64,000 nt of DNA from Cyrtodaria siliqua (Eukaryota > Mollusca > Bivalvia > Adapedonta > Hiatellidae): positions 263,001 through 327,000 of the forward strand of contig JAWPHD010001225.1 in NCBI GenBank assembly GCA_037043455.1, in the 5' to 3' direction. Position 1 is the stretch's first letter. Every line of letters begins with the position of its first letter. Shown here piece by piece: positions 46,887-58,600 of this stretch. Position numbers and translations under genes: made by a program. The notes under the pieces are model-generated. The model was not told the origin of the DNA. It saw only the letters and a list, made by a program, of their open reading frames with translations, and did no database searches.

Positions 46887-49061
46887 TGACGGAGTATACA
46901 CCCCAAGTTAGTTGTTTCAAATGGGTTTACTCCGGCGCTTACCTTGGCGGAGTATACACCCCAAGTTAGTTGTTTCAAATGGGTGTACTCCGGCGCTTAC
47001 CTTGACGGGGTATACACCACAAGTTAGTTGTTTCAAATGGGTGTACTCCGGCGCTACCTTGGCGGTGTATACACCAAAAGTTAGTTGTTTCAAATGGGTG
47101 TACTCCGGCGCTACCTTGGCGGAGTATACACCACAAGTTAGTTGTTTCAATGGGTGTACTCCGGCGCTTACCTTGACGGGGTATACACCACAAGTTAGTT
47201 GTTTCAAATGGGTGTACTCCGGCACTTACCTTGGCGGAGTATACACCACAAGTTAGTTGTTTCAAATGGGTGTACTCCGGCGCTTACCTTGGCGGGTTAT
47301 ACAGCACAAGTTAGTTGTTTCAAATGGGTGTACTCCGGCGCTTACCTTGACGGGGTATACACCACAAGTTAGTTGTTTCAAATGGGTGTACTCCGGCGCT
47401 ACCTTGGCGGAGTATACACCACAAGTTAGTTGTTTCAAATGGGTGTACTCCGGCGCTTACCTTGGCGGGTTATACAGCACAAGTTAGTTGTTTCAAATGG
47501 GTGTACTCCGGCGCTTACCTTGACGGGGTATACACCACAAGTTAGTTGTTTCAAATGGGAGTACTCCGGCGCTTACCTTGACGGGGTATACAGCACAAGT
47601 GAGTTGTTTCAAATGGGTGTACTCCGGCGCTTACCTTGACGGGGTATACACCACAAGTGAGTTGTTTCAAATGGGTGTACTCCGGCTCTACCTTGACGGG
47701 GTATACACCACAAGTTAGTTGTTTCAAATGGGTTTACTCCGGCGTTTACCTTGGCGGAGTATACACCACAAGTTAGTTGTTTCAAATGGGTGTACTCCGG
47801 CGTTTACCTTGGCGGAGTATACACCACAAGTTAGTTGTTTCAAATGGGTGTACTCCGGCGTTTACCTTGGCGGAGTATACAGCACAAGTTAGTTGTTTCA
47901 AATGGGTGTACTCCGGCGCTTACCTTGACGGGGTATACACCACAAGTTAGTTGTTTCAAATGGGTGTACTCCGGCGCTACCTTGGCGGAGTATACACCAC
48001 AAGTTAGTTGTTTCAAATGGGTGTACTCCGGCTCTACCTTGACTGGGTATACACCACAAGTTAGTTGTTTCAAATGGGTGTACTCCGGCGCTTACCTTGA
48101 CGGGGTATACACCACAAGTTAGTTGTTTCAAATGGGAGTACTCCGGCGCTTACCTTGACGGGGTATACAGCACAAGTGAGTTGTTTCAAATGGGTGTACT
48201 CCGGCGCTTACCTTGACGGGGTATACACCACAAGTGAGTTGTTTCAAATGGGTGTACTCCGGCTCTACCTTGACGGGGTATACACCACAAGTTAGTTGTT
48301 TCAAATGGGTTTACTCCGGCGTTTACCTTGGCGGAGTATACACCACAAGTTAGTTGTTTCAAATGGGTGTACTCCGGCGTTTACCTTGGCGGAGTATACA
48401 CCACAAGTTAGTTGTTTCAAATGGGTGTACTCCGGCGTTTACCTTGGCGGAGTATACACCACAAGTTAGTTGTTTCAAATGGGTGTACTCCGGCGTTTAC
48501 CTTGGCGGAGTATACACCACAAGTTAGTTGTTTCAAATGGGTGTACTCCGGCGCTACCTTGACGGGGTATACACCACAAGTGAGTTGTTTCAAATGGGTG
48601 TACTCCGGCTCTACCTTGACTGGGTATACACCACAAGTTAGTTGTTTCAAATGGGTTTACTCCGGCGTTTACCTTGGCGGAGTATACACCACAAGTTAGT
48701 TGTTTCAAATGGGTTTACTCCGGCGTTTACCTTGGCGGAGTATACACCACAAGTTAGTTGTTTCAAATGGGTGTACTCCGGCGCTTACCTTGACGGGGTA
48801 TACACCACAAGTTAGTTGTTTCAAATGGGTGTACTCCGGCGCTACCTTGGCGGAGTATACACCACAAGTGAGTTGTTTCAAATGGGTGTACTCCGGCGCT
48901 ACCTTGACGGGGTATACACCACAAGTTAGTTGTTTCAATTGGTGTACTCCGGCGCTACCTTGACGGGGTATACACCACAAGTTAGTTGTTTCAAATGGGT
49001 GTACTCCGGCGCTTACCTTGACGGGGTATACACCACAAGTTAGTTGTTTCAAATGGGTGTA
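46887..49061 (+). repeat. 58-bp minisatellite, about 37 copies, 577-bp higher-order repeat
   Basis: The unit is TTAGTTGTTTCAAATGGGTG plus TACTCCGGCGCTTACCTTGA and a CGGGGTATACACCACAAG end. Units with GCGCTACC are one base shorter. Variants (GCGTTTACC, GGCTCTACC, CAGCACAAG, AGTGAGTTG) recur in the same order 577 bp apart, for example at AATGGGAG (47554 and 48131). This shows block duplication of about ten units. Frames of about 95 codons recur on both strands because of the unit, not because of a protein. Confidence 0.95.
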
Positions 49062-49144
49062 TATTTATAAGCACTCTCACTAGAAGATGTAAGATTCGCG
49101 TAGGGATTTACCTTTAAAGTCAACATTACATTTATTTTTTGTTG

Positions 49145-49190
<46 letters not shown>

Positions 49191-50098
49191 ATTTATTTTT
49201 AAAAAAAAAATGTTGCGTCACGACTCTTTCAGGCGAAATGTATGAATCCGACTTCAAAGGCTTACAATTAAATAAGAACACATTTATACGTAATCACTCA
49301 TTTTAAATGTTTCCATTTATGCTTTTTTATTGTTTCATTTACATCTTCACAAAAATATGCAGAATGGGCCAAGAACCAAAATTCGAGGAAATGTTACCCC
49401 TCCCTCTGGATAAGCAGTGGTTCTATTCCTGCCCAGAAACCAACGGGCAGTACCTGTATCTGAGGTTCCCGGCTCAAGTGATGAGTTCAACATTTCAACT
49501 GAGGAGCTTAATAAATTCATTGTTGAGCTCAAAAGGCTAATTAAACACATTTTTAAATTTAAATCTGAATATTTTTTTGTGTAAGACTCTTTTAAGCATC
49601 TTACACATATTGACGTGTATCGATTTTGGTAATTTGGATTCAACCCATGTAAAAGCTACATAAAGTAATGTGTGTCTTATTTAAATAATTAAAACATGCT
49701 TGATAGGGGATGTGAAAGAATCTTAAAGCAATTTGCCGAGACAAAATCGTTATTATTCTCCGGGCGGAAGCCGGGCGAATATATTTGTGATTATGTTGGA
49801 TTGTGTGCATTGGAAGGAGATATAATTAGTGTACATAATCTACACTAATTTAAGCAAACTGACTGAACTTTATATTTATAATTACATTTTGATTGGAATG
49901 ACGATTATAAATCTATAAGTGTATAAATGCTCTGCAGTATGTACTATTCAGGTACAAAATCTATCGCGTGATAACTTCTCCCATTCCAGTCATTTTATAA
50001 ATAATTCTGCATAGAAAACCATTAACTAAAGTTGATAAAAGAAGCAGCTAAATATAGGAAGCTATTTTCGGAACACATCTGATAGGTAAGAGGAAATC
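49062..50098. other. gene-free; (GT)n and a stop-broken protein-like stretch
   Basis: (GT)n lies at 49146-49188. At 49412-49560 the plus strand is open with VPVSEVPGSSDEFNISTEE, but it is preceded by an in-frame stop and not assignable. Confidence 0.45.
49146..49188 (+). repeat. (GT)n microsatellite
   Basis: About 21 uninterrupted GT units. Confidence 0.95.
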
Positions 50099-50274
50099 AT
50101 GAAGATATTTAAACGTGTTTTATTTCACATGTTTTTTACAACATACTATTTGTACGGATTAGACTTGCGCTACGTGTACAAGTCTGGTTATAAGTATACA
50201 CAATATGTATTTCTTATGCATGAAATATCTGAAAGAGATAAGACTGGATTTACAGATTGGCTAATGAATATTAA
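50099..50274 (+). pseudogene. short reading frame interrupted by a TTAA MITE
   Basis: ATG at 50099 opens MKIFKRVLFHMFF and continues to TGFTDWLMN, where the MITE inserted at TTAA (50271-50274) replaces the downstream codons; the frame then stops at 50302 inside the MITE. Across the insertion point, the sequence after the second TTAA remains open in the same phase for about 20 further codons to a TAA. The family is unknown, and whether this was ever expressed cannot be judged from sequence. Confidence 0.25.
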
Positions 50275-50784
50275 AGGGGTTGTTGCACTATTCTGGAACT
50301 AGCTTCATTTAAAAGGGCTTTAAAAACAATGGAAAAAGCTGAAGGAATTATCAAAATATCATAAAAATTCTAGAAGATATGATCTTTTAAAAATTTGCAA
50401 AAAAACTCAATCGGAGGCAGCCATCTTGGATTGATGACGTCATCGCGCCTTTTTACCATTTATTGTATATTGATTAATATCATTTAAAACAAAGACTATC
50501 ACTGTAAATATATGTAAATCTTAAAAAGAGCATATACAGTATCAATATTTTACTTTATATTTATAATTTAATACATTTATTTGCTTTATTTACCATAAAT
50601 GGAAAAAAAGCGCTATGACGTCATCATTCAAAGATGGCTGCCGCCTTTAAAGTTTTTTTTGCACATTTTCAAAAGGTCATATCTCCTATAATTTTTAATA
50701 TATTTTGATATTTTTTTCAGCTTTTTCCATGGTTTATAAACACCTTTTAAATGAAGCTAGTTTCAGAATAGTGCAACAACCCCT
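50275..50784. mobile_element. TTAA-flanked MITE with long inverted repeats
   Basis: 510 bp between TTAA at 50271-50274 and 50785-50788. The ends read AGGGGTTGTTGCACTATTCT and its near-complement. Inverted pairing continues inwards for about 190 bp, including GGCAGCCATCTT..GATGACGTCAT on one side and ATGACGTCATC..AAGATGGCTGCC on the other. TTAA duplication points to piggyBac-type mobilisation. No coding capacity. Confidence 0.8.
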
Positions 50785-51701
50785 TTAAGATAGTCTTACA
50801 TACTATTTCTGAGAATGGCCAAATCACACAAACGGTGATCGTTTAAGCATGTTAAACTAAACAAGTTGACCTGCTCTTTATTGTAACGTTTTTTTCTCTG
50901 TTTAATACGAAATTTGCAATGAAATTACAGGTAACATCAATCATACTTTTATCGCCAACAACGCTACGGCGAATGGGTGAATTGCCTCAAAGTGTTTTTG
51001 TTTCTTAAACGTATAGATAAATGCGATGAATCTTGGTATGTCAGTCATAACGTTTAAGAAGTGTCATCATGTGAAATATCTTGTAAGTAAAACGATGTCC
51101 TACATGTATCGTCAAACGTATTTCGTGTTAATTTAATACGCCATACGAAATGTATAATGCCATGGCAAAACCGCAAATGTTTTGTTGTGCGTGTTTTGTC
51201 ATGAATGTGTTGTTCTGTTTACGACGGTAACGATGCAATGATATTTGAATTAAGTTCGATCTAAAGAATGTGTATTAAAGTTTTATTATTATTTAAGAAC
51301 GTTTTAATGAGTACTATAGACGAAAATCGTAACGTTCAAATAGACATTCTCTTTTGAGGTCAAATCAGGTCAAGAAAAGTCATGGAAGGCCCGGCGATAT
51401 GTCAAACGTTGACCCCATTTAATGTTCACTGAAAGCATAGATAACACGGATCAACACTGTAAAAGACAGGATATCCGAGTTAAGTGCCTATAATAGCAGT
51501 AAAACATAAACAAGTACTTCAGGAGAAGGCTGCGTACATTCAAATGGACTTTTGAAGTTTATACATCTCTAGTGGTTAATGCGAGAAACGACACCCACCC
51601 ACTAGAATGTCAGAAGAAAAAGAAAACGAATAGTATGACAAAGCTAAACACCTTGTTCTAATATTTTTCTCGTATATAGTTGTAGGAAGGAATAACGGCA
51701 G
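50785..51701. other. gene-free AT-rich sequence
   Basis: Nothing recognisable. Confidence 0.4.
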
Positions 51702-51849
51702 GGCCTTCATTACGATATATAGTATAAAAGGATAGAGAGAAGAAGAGATAATGTTATCGTATATGTATACAGTGAAGGGCTTTACTTTATACTAGAACCT
51801 TGTCTCTTCTTCTCTCTATCCTTCTATAATATATTTCATAATGAATGCC
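51702..51849. mobile_element. small inverted-repeat element
   Basis: Arms of about 45 bp. The left arm has GGATAGAGAGAAGAAGAGA and the right its complement, with GGCCTTCATTA / TAATGAATGCC at the outside. Likely a small MITE; target duplication not clear. Confidence 0.6.
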
Positions 51850-52849
51850 TGTGACTAAGGGGCACTAACTACATACCAAATTAAAGGCATGTATTAAAGT
51901 AGTCCGTTCAGAGTAGTCGTGTCACAATTGTGTTGTAAAAGATGTGAAATAAAAGAAAACGAAGGATTAAATGCGACCCGAAGCATATGAATCCAAATCA
52001 GTCGAGTGGTTTTAAAGCGTTTCTTTATTTTCAGTAACGGCGGCCATATCGGCACCATTGCGGCACACACCATTTGGAGGAGTGTGGTTGAATTGGGTAT
52101 TACAAAAAAAAACGTTGAACCAGGTTATAGGGCTCAGTGAGGAATTCAAATTCCTGTTAAATGAGTTGTTAATTCTGGGGGTGTGGTGGTGGTGGTAGTG
52201 GTGCGGGGTTGGTCATGACGGTGAAAGAATATACGTGAGTTTGGGGAAACCTTACATACTACATTAACATACATTACACAGGGTGGCTGATGAAGGACAC
52301 ATATCTTTAATGTTTTGTTCGATTGTTTTTTATGTTTACCTACTGCCTTAGTCACACCGAAACCCTCCTCTCCTGGCAATATGCGGTTGTAAATGTGGCC
52401 CATGAACTCTATATTGGTGCCAACTCTTTGCCGGCAGACGAGGTTTTCGATGCCAAAGATTTAAAACATACACATAAGAGTATATCCCTCCCCATATTCC
52501 TAAAATAATAACAATAAAAAATCTAACACACTATAAAACATGGGTCCATTCAGCAGGTACCTGATCATGCATTACCCTGATTGGCTCAGTGGTTCCAAAA
52601 AACATAGTCCCAAACTGGCTTAAGGCGTTCACCCTACAGTACTGATACCAGTTCACGTGATGTTAACTATGCACCTCAGTCATGTTGCTCTTATAAAACG
52701 TTGTTGATAGTGATACGTTTGAAGTTTCAAGGCAATCGGTACAACAGCATTGGAGTTGAGCATATGTACAAGCTTATTGTAAATTTCGATGGGACATAAA
52801 TGTGGTGAAAATAGTGACATGTTCTTCCCAAGAAAATTTGAACCATTTC
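51850..52849. other. gene-free sequence
   Basis: A (GTGGTG)n patch lies at about 52180-52205. Open frames on both strands over 52146-52508 lack any recognised motif. Confidence 0.4.
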
Positions 52850-53650
52850 AAGATGTTACATCCTAAGTTTGCTCAATTGCTAGAGCCAAACGTGCATGTG
52901 ACTAGTGAAACTTTGAAGAGATAACGTTCGGTGTGTTGTGCTGTAGTGTTCATTTTTCTGAAAGGAAAGGTCTAATGTAGCCACGTACCATTCGATTAAC
53001 ATCAGCATATGTGCATACTTGGTAACTCTTAATTCAATGCTGCAGTTTCGAGGTTTGGTCTGACTGGTTAAAGCCGTTTGTATTGTGTCTATAGAGTTTG
53101 GATTCTCAAAATATGTGTTATACATATACCTCGTCATCAGTAGCCCCGTGTGGTTGCCGGGGGCCCCGTTTGGTCACGGGGCAAAGAATACGGCCACTGC
53201 AGATCCCTTTGGAGGGGTAGGCAGAGGGGTAGAATCCCCCCAAATTCATGTTCATTTTATCATTTTTTGTTCATGTTCATTAAAGGTCTTCATCATGATC
53301 CCTGCATTGTTTCATGTGCCATCTCGCTCGCATCAAAAGAGCAGTGGCAGAAAAACAATAACGTGGCTCCAGCGTAAATGGAGTTTCTACGATAGAATTT
53401 GCAGCAACTCTGCAGTTCAGGGTGAGAAGGTTCTAGGCCCATTTTCCATATTTTATCTCAATGTACATGGAAGATGAGCCTGGCATGTTCATGCCTTTTA
53501 GGCGCCATATAACCTTTTCATGTGTTGGTGCGCCTTAAAACCCCAATTCAATTCAATTCGTCATCATTTGGTTTAGAACCGGTTTACATGTAAATTGTGC
53601 TTGTTGATGGTGAGATAGCTAGTTTAAAGAAACATAACGGTAATACAGTA
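52850..53650 (+). repeat. dispersed family S, plus copy split by retroposon P
   Basis: The left part (52850-53139) and right part (53559-53650) match the family S copies at 3500-3960 and 53812-54010. Retroposon P interrupts it at CGTCATCA. Confidence 0.65.
53140..53558 (+). mobile_element. retroposon family P with target-site duplication
   Basis: Begins GTAGCCCCGTGTGGTTGCCG and ends GTGCGCCTTAAAACCCCAA followed by AATTC repeats. CGTCATCA stands on both sides (53132-53139 and 53559-53566), duplicating the host family S sequence. This is consistent with LINE-assisted retroposition. Its 130-codon frame is also seen in the reverse copy at 5775-6051 because the repeat is the same. Confidence 0.8.
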
Positions 53651-53811
53651 ACGTCGCCAAATAAGGGCAACATTACTCTACAAAACCTGTTACCAAAATT
53701 CTATCCAGGTGTTCAGGTCATATTATAATGTGTATGTGTCGATTAAAAGTATAGGTTTATTCATGGGCTAAAAAATAAAAATATCAATGATTGAACATTC
53801 ATAAATTAAAT

Positions 53812-54010
53812 TAGGAGTTGGTAACTCTTAATTCAAAGCTTCAGTTTTGGAGTTTGTCCTGGCTTGTTCAAGCCATTTATATTGTGCCTGTAGAGTTTGA
53901 ATTCTTTAAATATCGATGTCAGTAGGTTTAGAAACGGTGTACATTTGTTGTAAAATGTGGCTGTTGTTGGCGGGATAGAGATTTTAAGCACAAGAAGTCA
54001 TAATTTTGTG
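53812..54010 (+). repeat. dispersed family S, second plus copy
   Basis: Reads TTGGTAACTCTTAATTCAAA, CCTGTAGAGTTTGAATTC and GTAGGTTTAGAAACGGT in the family order; uninterrupted where the preceding copy holds retroposon P. Confidence 0.65.
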
Positions 54011-54328
54011 AATTCTTTATTACATATCACATAATGGGGATCTATAAAATATACAACAAATATGTCACAATGTTTAACACAGAAAATAATATAACATTTG
54101 TATAAAATGAAAGAACAAATAATGAATTAAAAAAAATCCATCTTTTACTATATATTAATGTCACCTGTCACAAGTCTGTCCCATGAAACTAGCATACTAT
54201 GTGTTGTCAAATACTAGCATACAATCACTTTTTATAACACATCTTTTTAGATGTTCATGACTTTTTGTTAGAAGTCAGTAATTAAACACTACCATATGAA
54301 CAATAGATTGGTCCCCTGTTTGTTGCTA

Positions 54329-54696
54329 TTCATAATTTTGCATTGCAGAGATGTTGAGATTTTATTTTATTTTCAGTTGGTGATAAAATTTGTGTTACTC
54401 GGTTTTTATCCTTAGGTTCTATAGTAAAATAAAAATCGTTGGCAGAGTAAAAATACCGTAATTTTCAAGATTTTGCTTTTAAAAGATACATATATTGAAT
54501 CAATTTGCATGAATATGCATGAAATAGGCAGGGTTTTGAAAGAGTCACTCTGTAGATACCTTAATTTTAACAGTAAACTTGGTTGAACATCAAGGATAAA
54601 GACCGAGTTTATCACCTACCAAAATGTATTGGTTATGTCTTATTTCTGGTCATTGATTGGTCAGTTTTTTTGATGATGCTCTATCAAAATTATGAA
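54329..54696. mobile_element. TA-flanked MITE (Tc1/mariner-like), copy 1
   Basis: 368 bp. The left end is TTCATAATTTTG and the right end CAAAATTATGAA, flanked by TA on both sides. An inverted relative lies at 61362-61719. Both copies have the same coincidental open frame around 54412-54615 / 61443-61718. TA flanks suggest Tc1/mariner-type mobilisation. Confidence 0.65.
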
Positions 54697-55606
54697 TACT
54701 CCCTGCTTCCTTAATCCTTAAATTAACTACCGTATGTATGTAGAATATCAGAATTACAACAGGGAACCAGTTTAATGAACATTAATTTATATTACAATTA
54801 TATTTATACAAGCACATTGTTGTTGTTTAAGGAATAATGCATCATGGTTCCATTTACTCTGAACTTTATTTACTCAGTCTCTTTTGATTTATTTGTTTTT
54901 ACTTCTGCTAATATCCTACTTTTATATTTCTTCCCATGTATTTTCTCCACCATTTGATTTCCGTAGGTGACATTGCAGAAAATGTCTGCCTTAATTTCAC
55001 CAGAATGTAAATTTGACGTTAACTTTTTCAGATTTTTTGTATGCTACAGACTGAAATCCTGGCAAGAAACAATGTCAACAATGAATAATTGTTTGTATTG
55101 TATAATATGTTGATATAGCCCATCCTTGTCCCCTGTCACTCATCATTTGACAGCAAGATCTAAAAGGTCACCTAAAAGGTGGTTAAAAAAAAAAAACTTA
55201 TTTAAAATATATTATTTGTTTATGCCTATAAACTGAAGGTAGTTTGTTTCAAAATATACTGCACTGTTGCCACTGCTTTGTTTAAAATAAACATGAAATC
55301 ATCTCCAACAAGCTTTAAAGCAGATTGGAAAATACCTAAATATTGCCTAAAGATTGTCTTTCTATCATGTATTTTATCCAGAAGCCTATTATATTCATAC
55401 AAACACAACATGACACGTGTTACGAACGAGGAATGTTTTCTTCTTGTAGTCCTCCAAGCACATCCAGCACGTTTCCTGCAGATTGACAATCACGCTTCCA
55501 TACTTCCAAATAAATCAAAATATTTCCATAAATGTAACATTTCTAGTTTAACTACTTTGTCCGAATACATGTATATTGTAAGATGCCTAAATGTCCAGAG
55601 AGATCT
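54697..55606 (-). other. probable 3' UTR and downstream region of ATP6V1F
   Basis: Directly follows the minus-strand stop codon at 55607-55609. AATAAA boxes on the minus strand occur near 54893 and 54868 and could end the transcript, giving a 3' UTR of about 700 nt. An 87-codon frame at 55226-55489 lies in this UTR and is not supported as a gene. Confidence 0.4.
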
Positions 55607-55636
55607 TCATCTAAAGTCTTCTGCTGAGAACATGCC
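55607..55636 (-). CDS. ATP6V1F: ATP6V1F terminal exon
   Basis: Acceptor TTATCCTTTTCAG precedes GGC ATG TTC TCA GCA GAA GAC TTT AGA TGA, i.e. GMFSAEDFR and stop. It joins in phase 0 to ...ILRRAK of the previous exon. The very short last exon ends with the conserved C-terminus of subunit F. Confidence 0.93.
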   Translation of the reverse strand, partial: GMFSAEDFR

Positions 55637-58600
55637 CTGAAAAGGATAACATAACATTATTAGCAGATTATTCAATTATTCTTTTTTTTTATTAAATTTG
55701 TCTTTTGTTTAAAATGTATTTATGTATTAAACTTAGCATTGTTTTAAAATATTAATGATATTGTCTGAGAGTTGCAATGTTAATGATATTGTCTGAGAGT
55801 TGCAATGTTAATGATATTGTCTAAGAGTTGTCTGAGAGTTGCAATGTTAATGATATTGTCTGAGAGTTGCAATGTTAATGATATTGTCTGAGAGTTGAAA
55901 TGTTAATGATATTGTCTGAGAGTTGCAATGTTAATGATATTGTCTGAGAGTTGCAATGTTAATGATATTGTCTGAGAGTTGCATTGTTAATGATATTGTC
56001 TGAGAGTTGCAATGTTAATGATATTGTCTGAGAGTTGCATTGTTAATGATATTGTCTGAGAGTTGCATTTATGGTATGACTAACTACAGAGGCAACAGAT
56101 GTTAACTAACTTTCGGTATATCCCGTTTATGTACAAAACTACACATAACTCTTGCAATAAGTCAGATTATTGAGTACATTAGTGGTTCTTGATACTTGTT
56201 TTATTTCATTGATGCTTAGACAAACATCATGTTAACATGTGTTGCATATAAAAAATACAATTGAAAATGATAAAATACATTTACAAATTAGAAAAAATAT
56301 ATTCAAATGAGATTTCACTACGCTCGCATGGCATGTTGTATATATGTTACGCCTATGTATTAGTTCTTTGATATGAATGAATGTATACATGTACCTATAT
56401 GGAATTTGACATCGATTTTAACACTCTCGACGGTCACCACAATGTCTACCTGTAGGTAGCACTGAGCGCATTGAGCATGGAAGTGCTGCTACACTGTATT
56501 ACCCTGCCATAGACGCAGGAATAACGCACCATAGAGACATGCCATGATACCACACCCAGTGACACCACACCGACACCGGGCCATCCAGTCCTAGCACTAC
56601 CCGTTATATGGTAAACATCAAGCAAGGGAGCTACTAGTACAATTTTTATGAAGTCTTTGGTGTGATATGGATGGGCAACGAACAATCTCATTAAAATCAT
56701 TTATTACATTTTTATCGGTGAAAGATTGGGATTTCTCAGTGAAAGCATATTCATAATCACTAAATTTTATTTAACACAAAAATAACTAACTGTGACGCTG
56801 AGTTATGACATCAATAAAGTGGTGCCGATCAACGTCATCTGCCGATAACTCGATGGTAGACGTGTTTTGTTTTTTCACTCACTTGCATACGCTCGTTCGT
56901 GAAAAGAACCACACGTCTACCATCTCGTAAAGGATTTCCCTACAATCGATCCCAGCAGTTAAATAATCTCTATATCCAAATTACACTCTGATATATACAT
57001 ATATTTGCAGAAAGACAATGGCATAACAAAATACAGTGTTTCATCAAACGACCTTCCATTGGGGTGATTTTATTCCGTTTTGAAGATTTTTTAACATCAA
57101 GTCAATTATTCCACTGGATACTGAAGCATACTCGGAGTTCAAACTTGCTAAACTATCAGTCCTATGTTTTAGGAATGCCTTATTCCCCCAATCTCATTAA
57201 AATTAAATCCTAATTACGCTTTGATACTCTCAGCTACAGGGTCAGATAACACTGCCTTGCAGATCACGTCAGATCGACCCTTCATCTAATCAATATTCAT
57301 GAGAAGATCAACTAAATTCAACCAATGAAATCGCTCATGCACTTTAGAGTGAACTGAACAAACAAAAATCCACATAAAACACATAGACCTATCCAAAAAA
57401 AAGATAAAGTCTTCGTTTGTTATTGCTGTGGATTGTAAAATAAATTCAAAGACATGCACTAAATGGCATGTTTTACATCAAGAATACGAAGAAAATCAAC
57501 ATTTGGAACAGTATCTGAAAAATATATATTCTACCGAGATTACTGCGACATATTTTCTAAATAGTATGTCTTGATACGTCTGGCCCGCTTAGCTCAGTCG
57601 GTAGCATGGTAGCGACATGGACTAACGCAACGTTCTGTGAGTATAATTTTAGTGTCAGTTCAACCCGAATCTTTTTTTTTTGGTGTACTGCTATTGAATT
57701 CCATCAAACAATCTTGTGATTTTTATAAGCTAAAAGTTACGGACATTGTCTCTTTCAATACTAAGCATATACTGCTCCACAGCGTGTGACTGAAATGCGA
57801 CACATGCGCAGTGAAGCAGTCAATATCGAGCAATTTTGTAGGCTGAAATCTGATTGGCTAATCATAAGGTCAATCTGACGTGACCTCCAATGCAGTGTTA
57901 TCAGATCCGTAGTAGTGTAGAGTATCGTAGCTTGATAAAGGGTCTGATTTTAATGAGACCGGGCATCGAACACACAACCTCCCGCAGACAAGGTGGACGC
58001 TACGACTATGGTACTGTGATAATGAACTTTACAGCAGGAGATGTTTTTGTATATACGTTCAGCTTAGCAACAAAAAGTTCAACTGCGGATCCGTTCGAGA
58101 TATCATCTGTAACTAAAACGCATACGAATACATGTCACGTAAGATCATACCTTTGCTCTTCTGAGGATGGAATCTTTACTGGCATCATACGGACATTCCT
58201 TACTGGGTATCTCCAGCACGGCAGGTATAGGTTCTGTGTGGGAATCTATCACATGGCGGATCATCTCAGCTACCTATATACAACACAATCATATTAATCA
58301 CCTCAGCTATCTACATACAACACAATCATATTAATCACCTCAGCTACCTACATACAACACAATCATATTAATCACCTCAGCTACCTACATACAACAACAT
58401 TCATATTAATCACCCAAGCTACCTACATACAACACAATCATATTAATCACCTCAGCTACCTACATACAACACAATCATATTAATCACCTCAGCTACCTAT
58501 ATACAACACAATCATATTAATCACCTCAGCTACCTACATACAACACAATCATATTAATCACCTCAGCTACCTACATACAACAACATTCATATTAATCACC

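Noticed and set aside
46912..49052. multiple 70-115-codon frames on both strands
   Set aside because: Consequence of the 58-bp minisatellite; identical frames recur with the repeat.
53085..53477. 130-codon plus-strand frame, similar to a minus frame at 5857-6072
   Set aside because: Both are the same retroposon family P in opposite orientations; similarity is of DNA, with truncation and a target duplication, not of a conserved gene.
55226..55489. 87-codon minus frame downstream of the ATP6V1F stop
   Set aside because: Lies in the probable 3' UTR; low-complexity composition and no recognised domain.
57055..57195. 45-codon minus frame in an ATP6V1F intron ([19 protein letters not shown])
   Set aside because: Protein-like composition, but bounded by a stop upstream with poor splice sites, and no family recognised.
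57583..57675. possible tRNA gene (GCTTAGCTCAGTCGGT start)
   Set aside because: The anticodon arm and acceptor stem do not pair; better explained as a SINE head.
57890..58297. 135-codon plus-strand frame
   Set aside because: Shadow of the minus-strand ATP6V1F penultimate exon and an adjacent SINE remnant.
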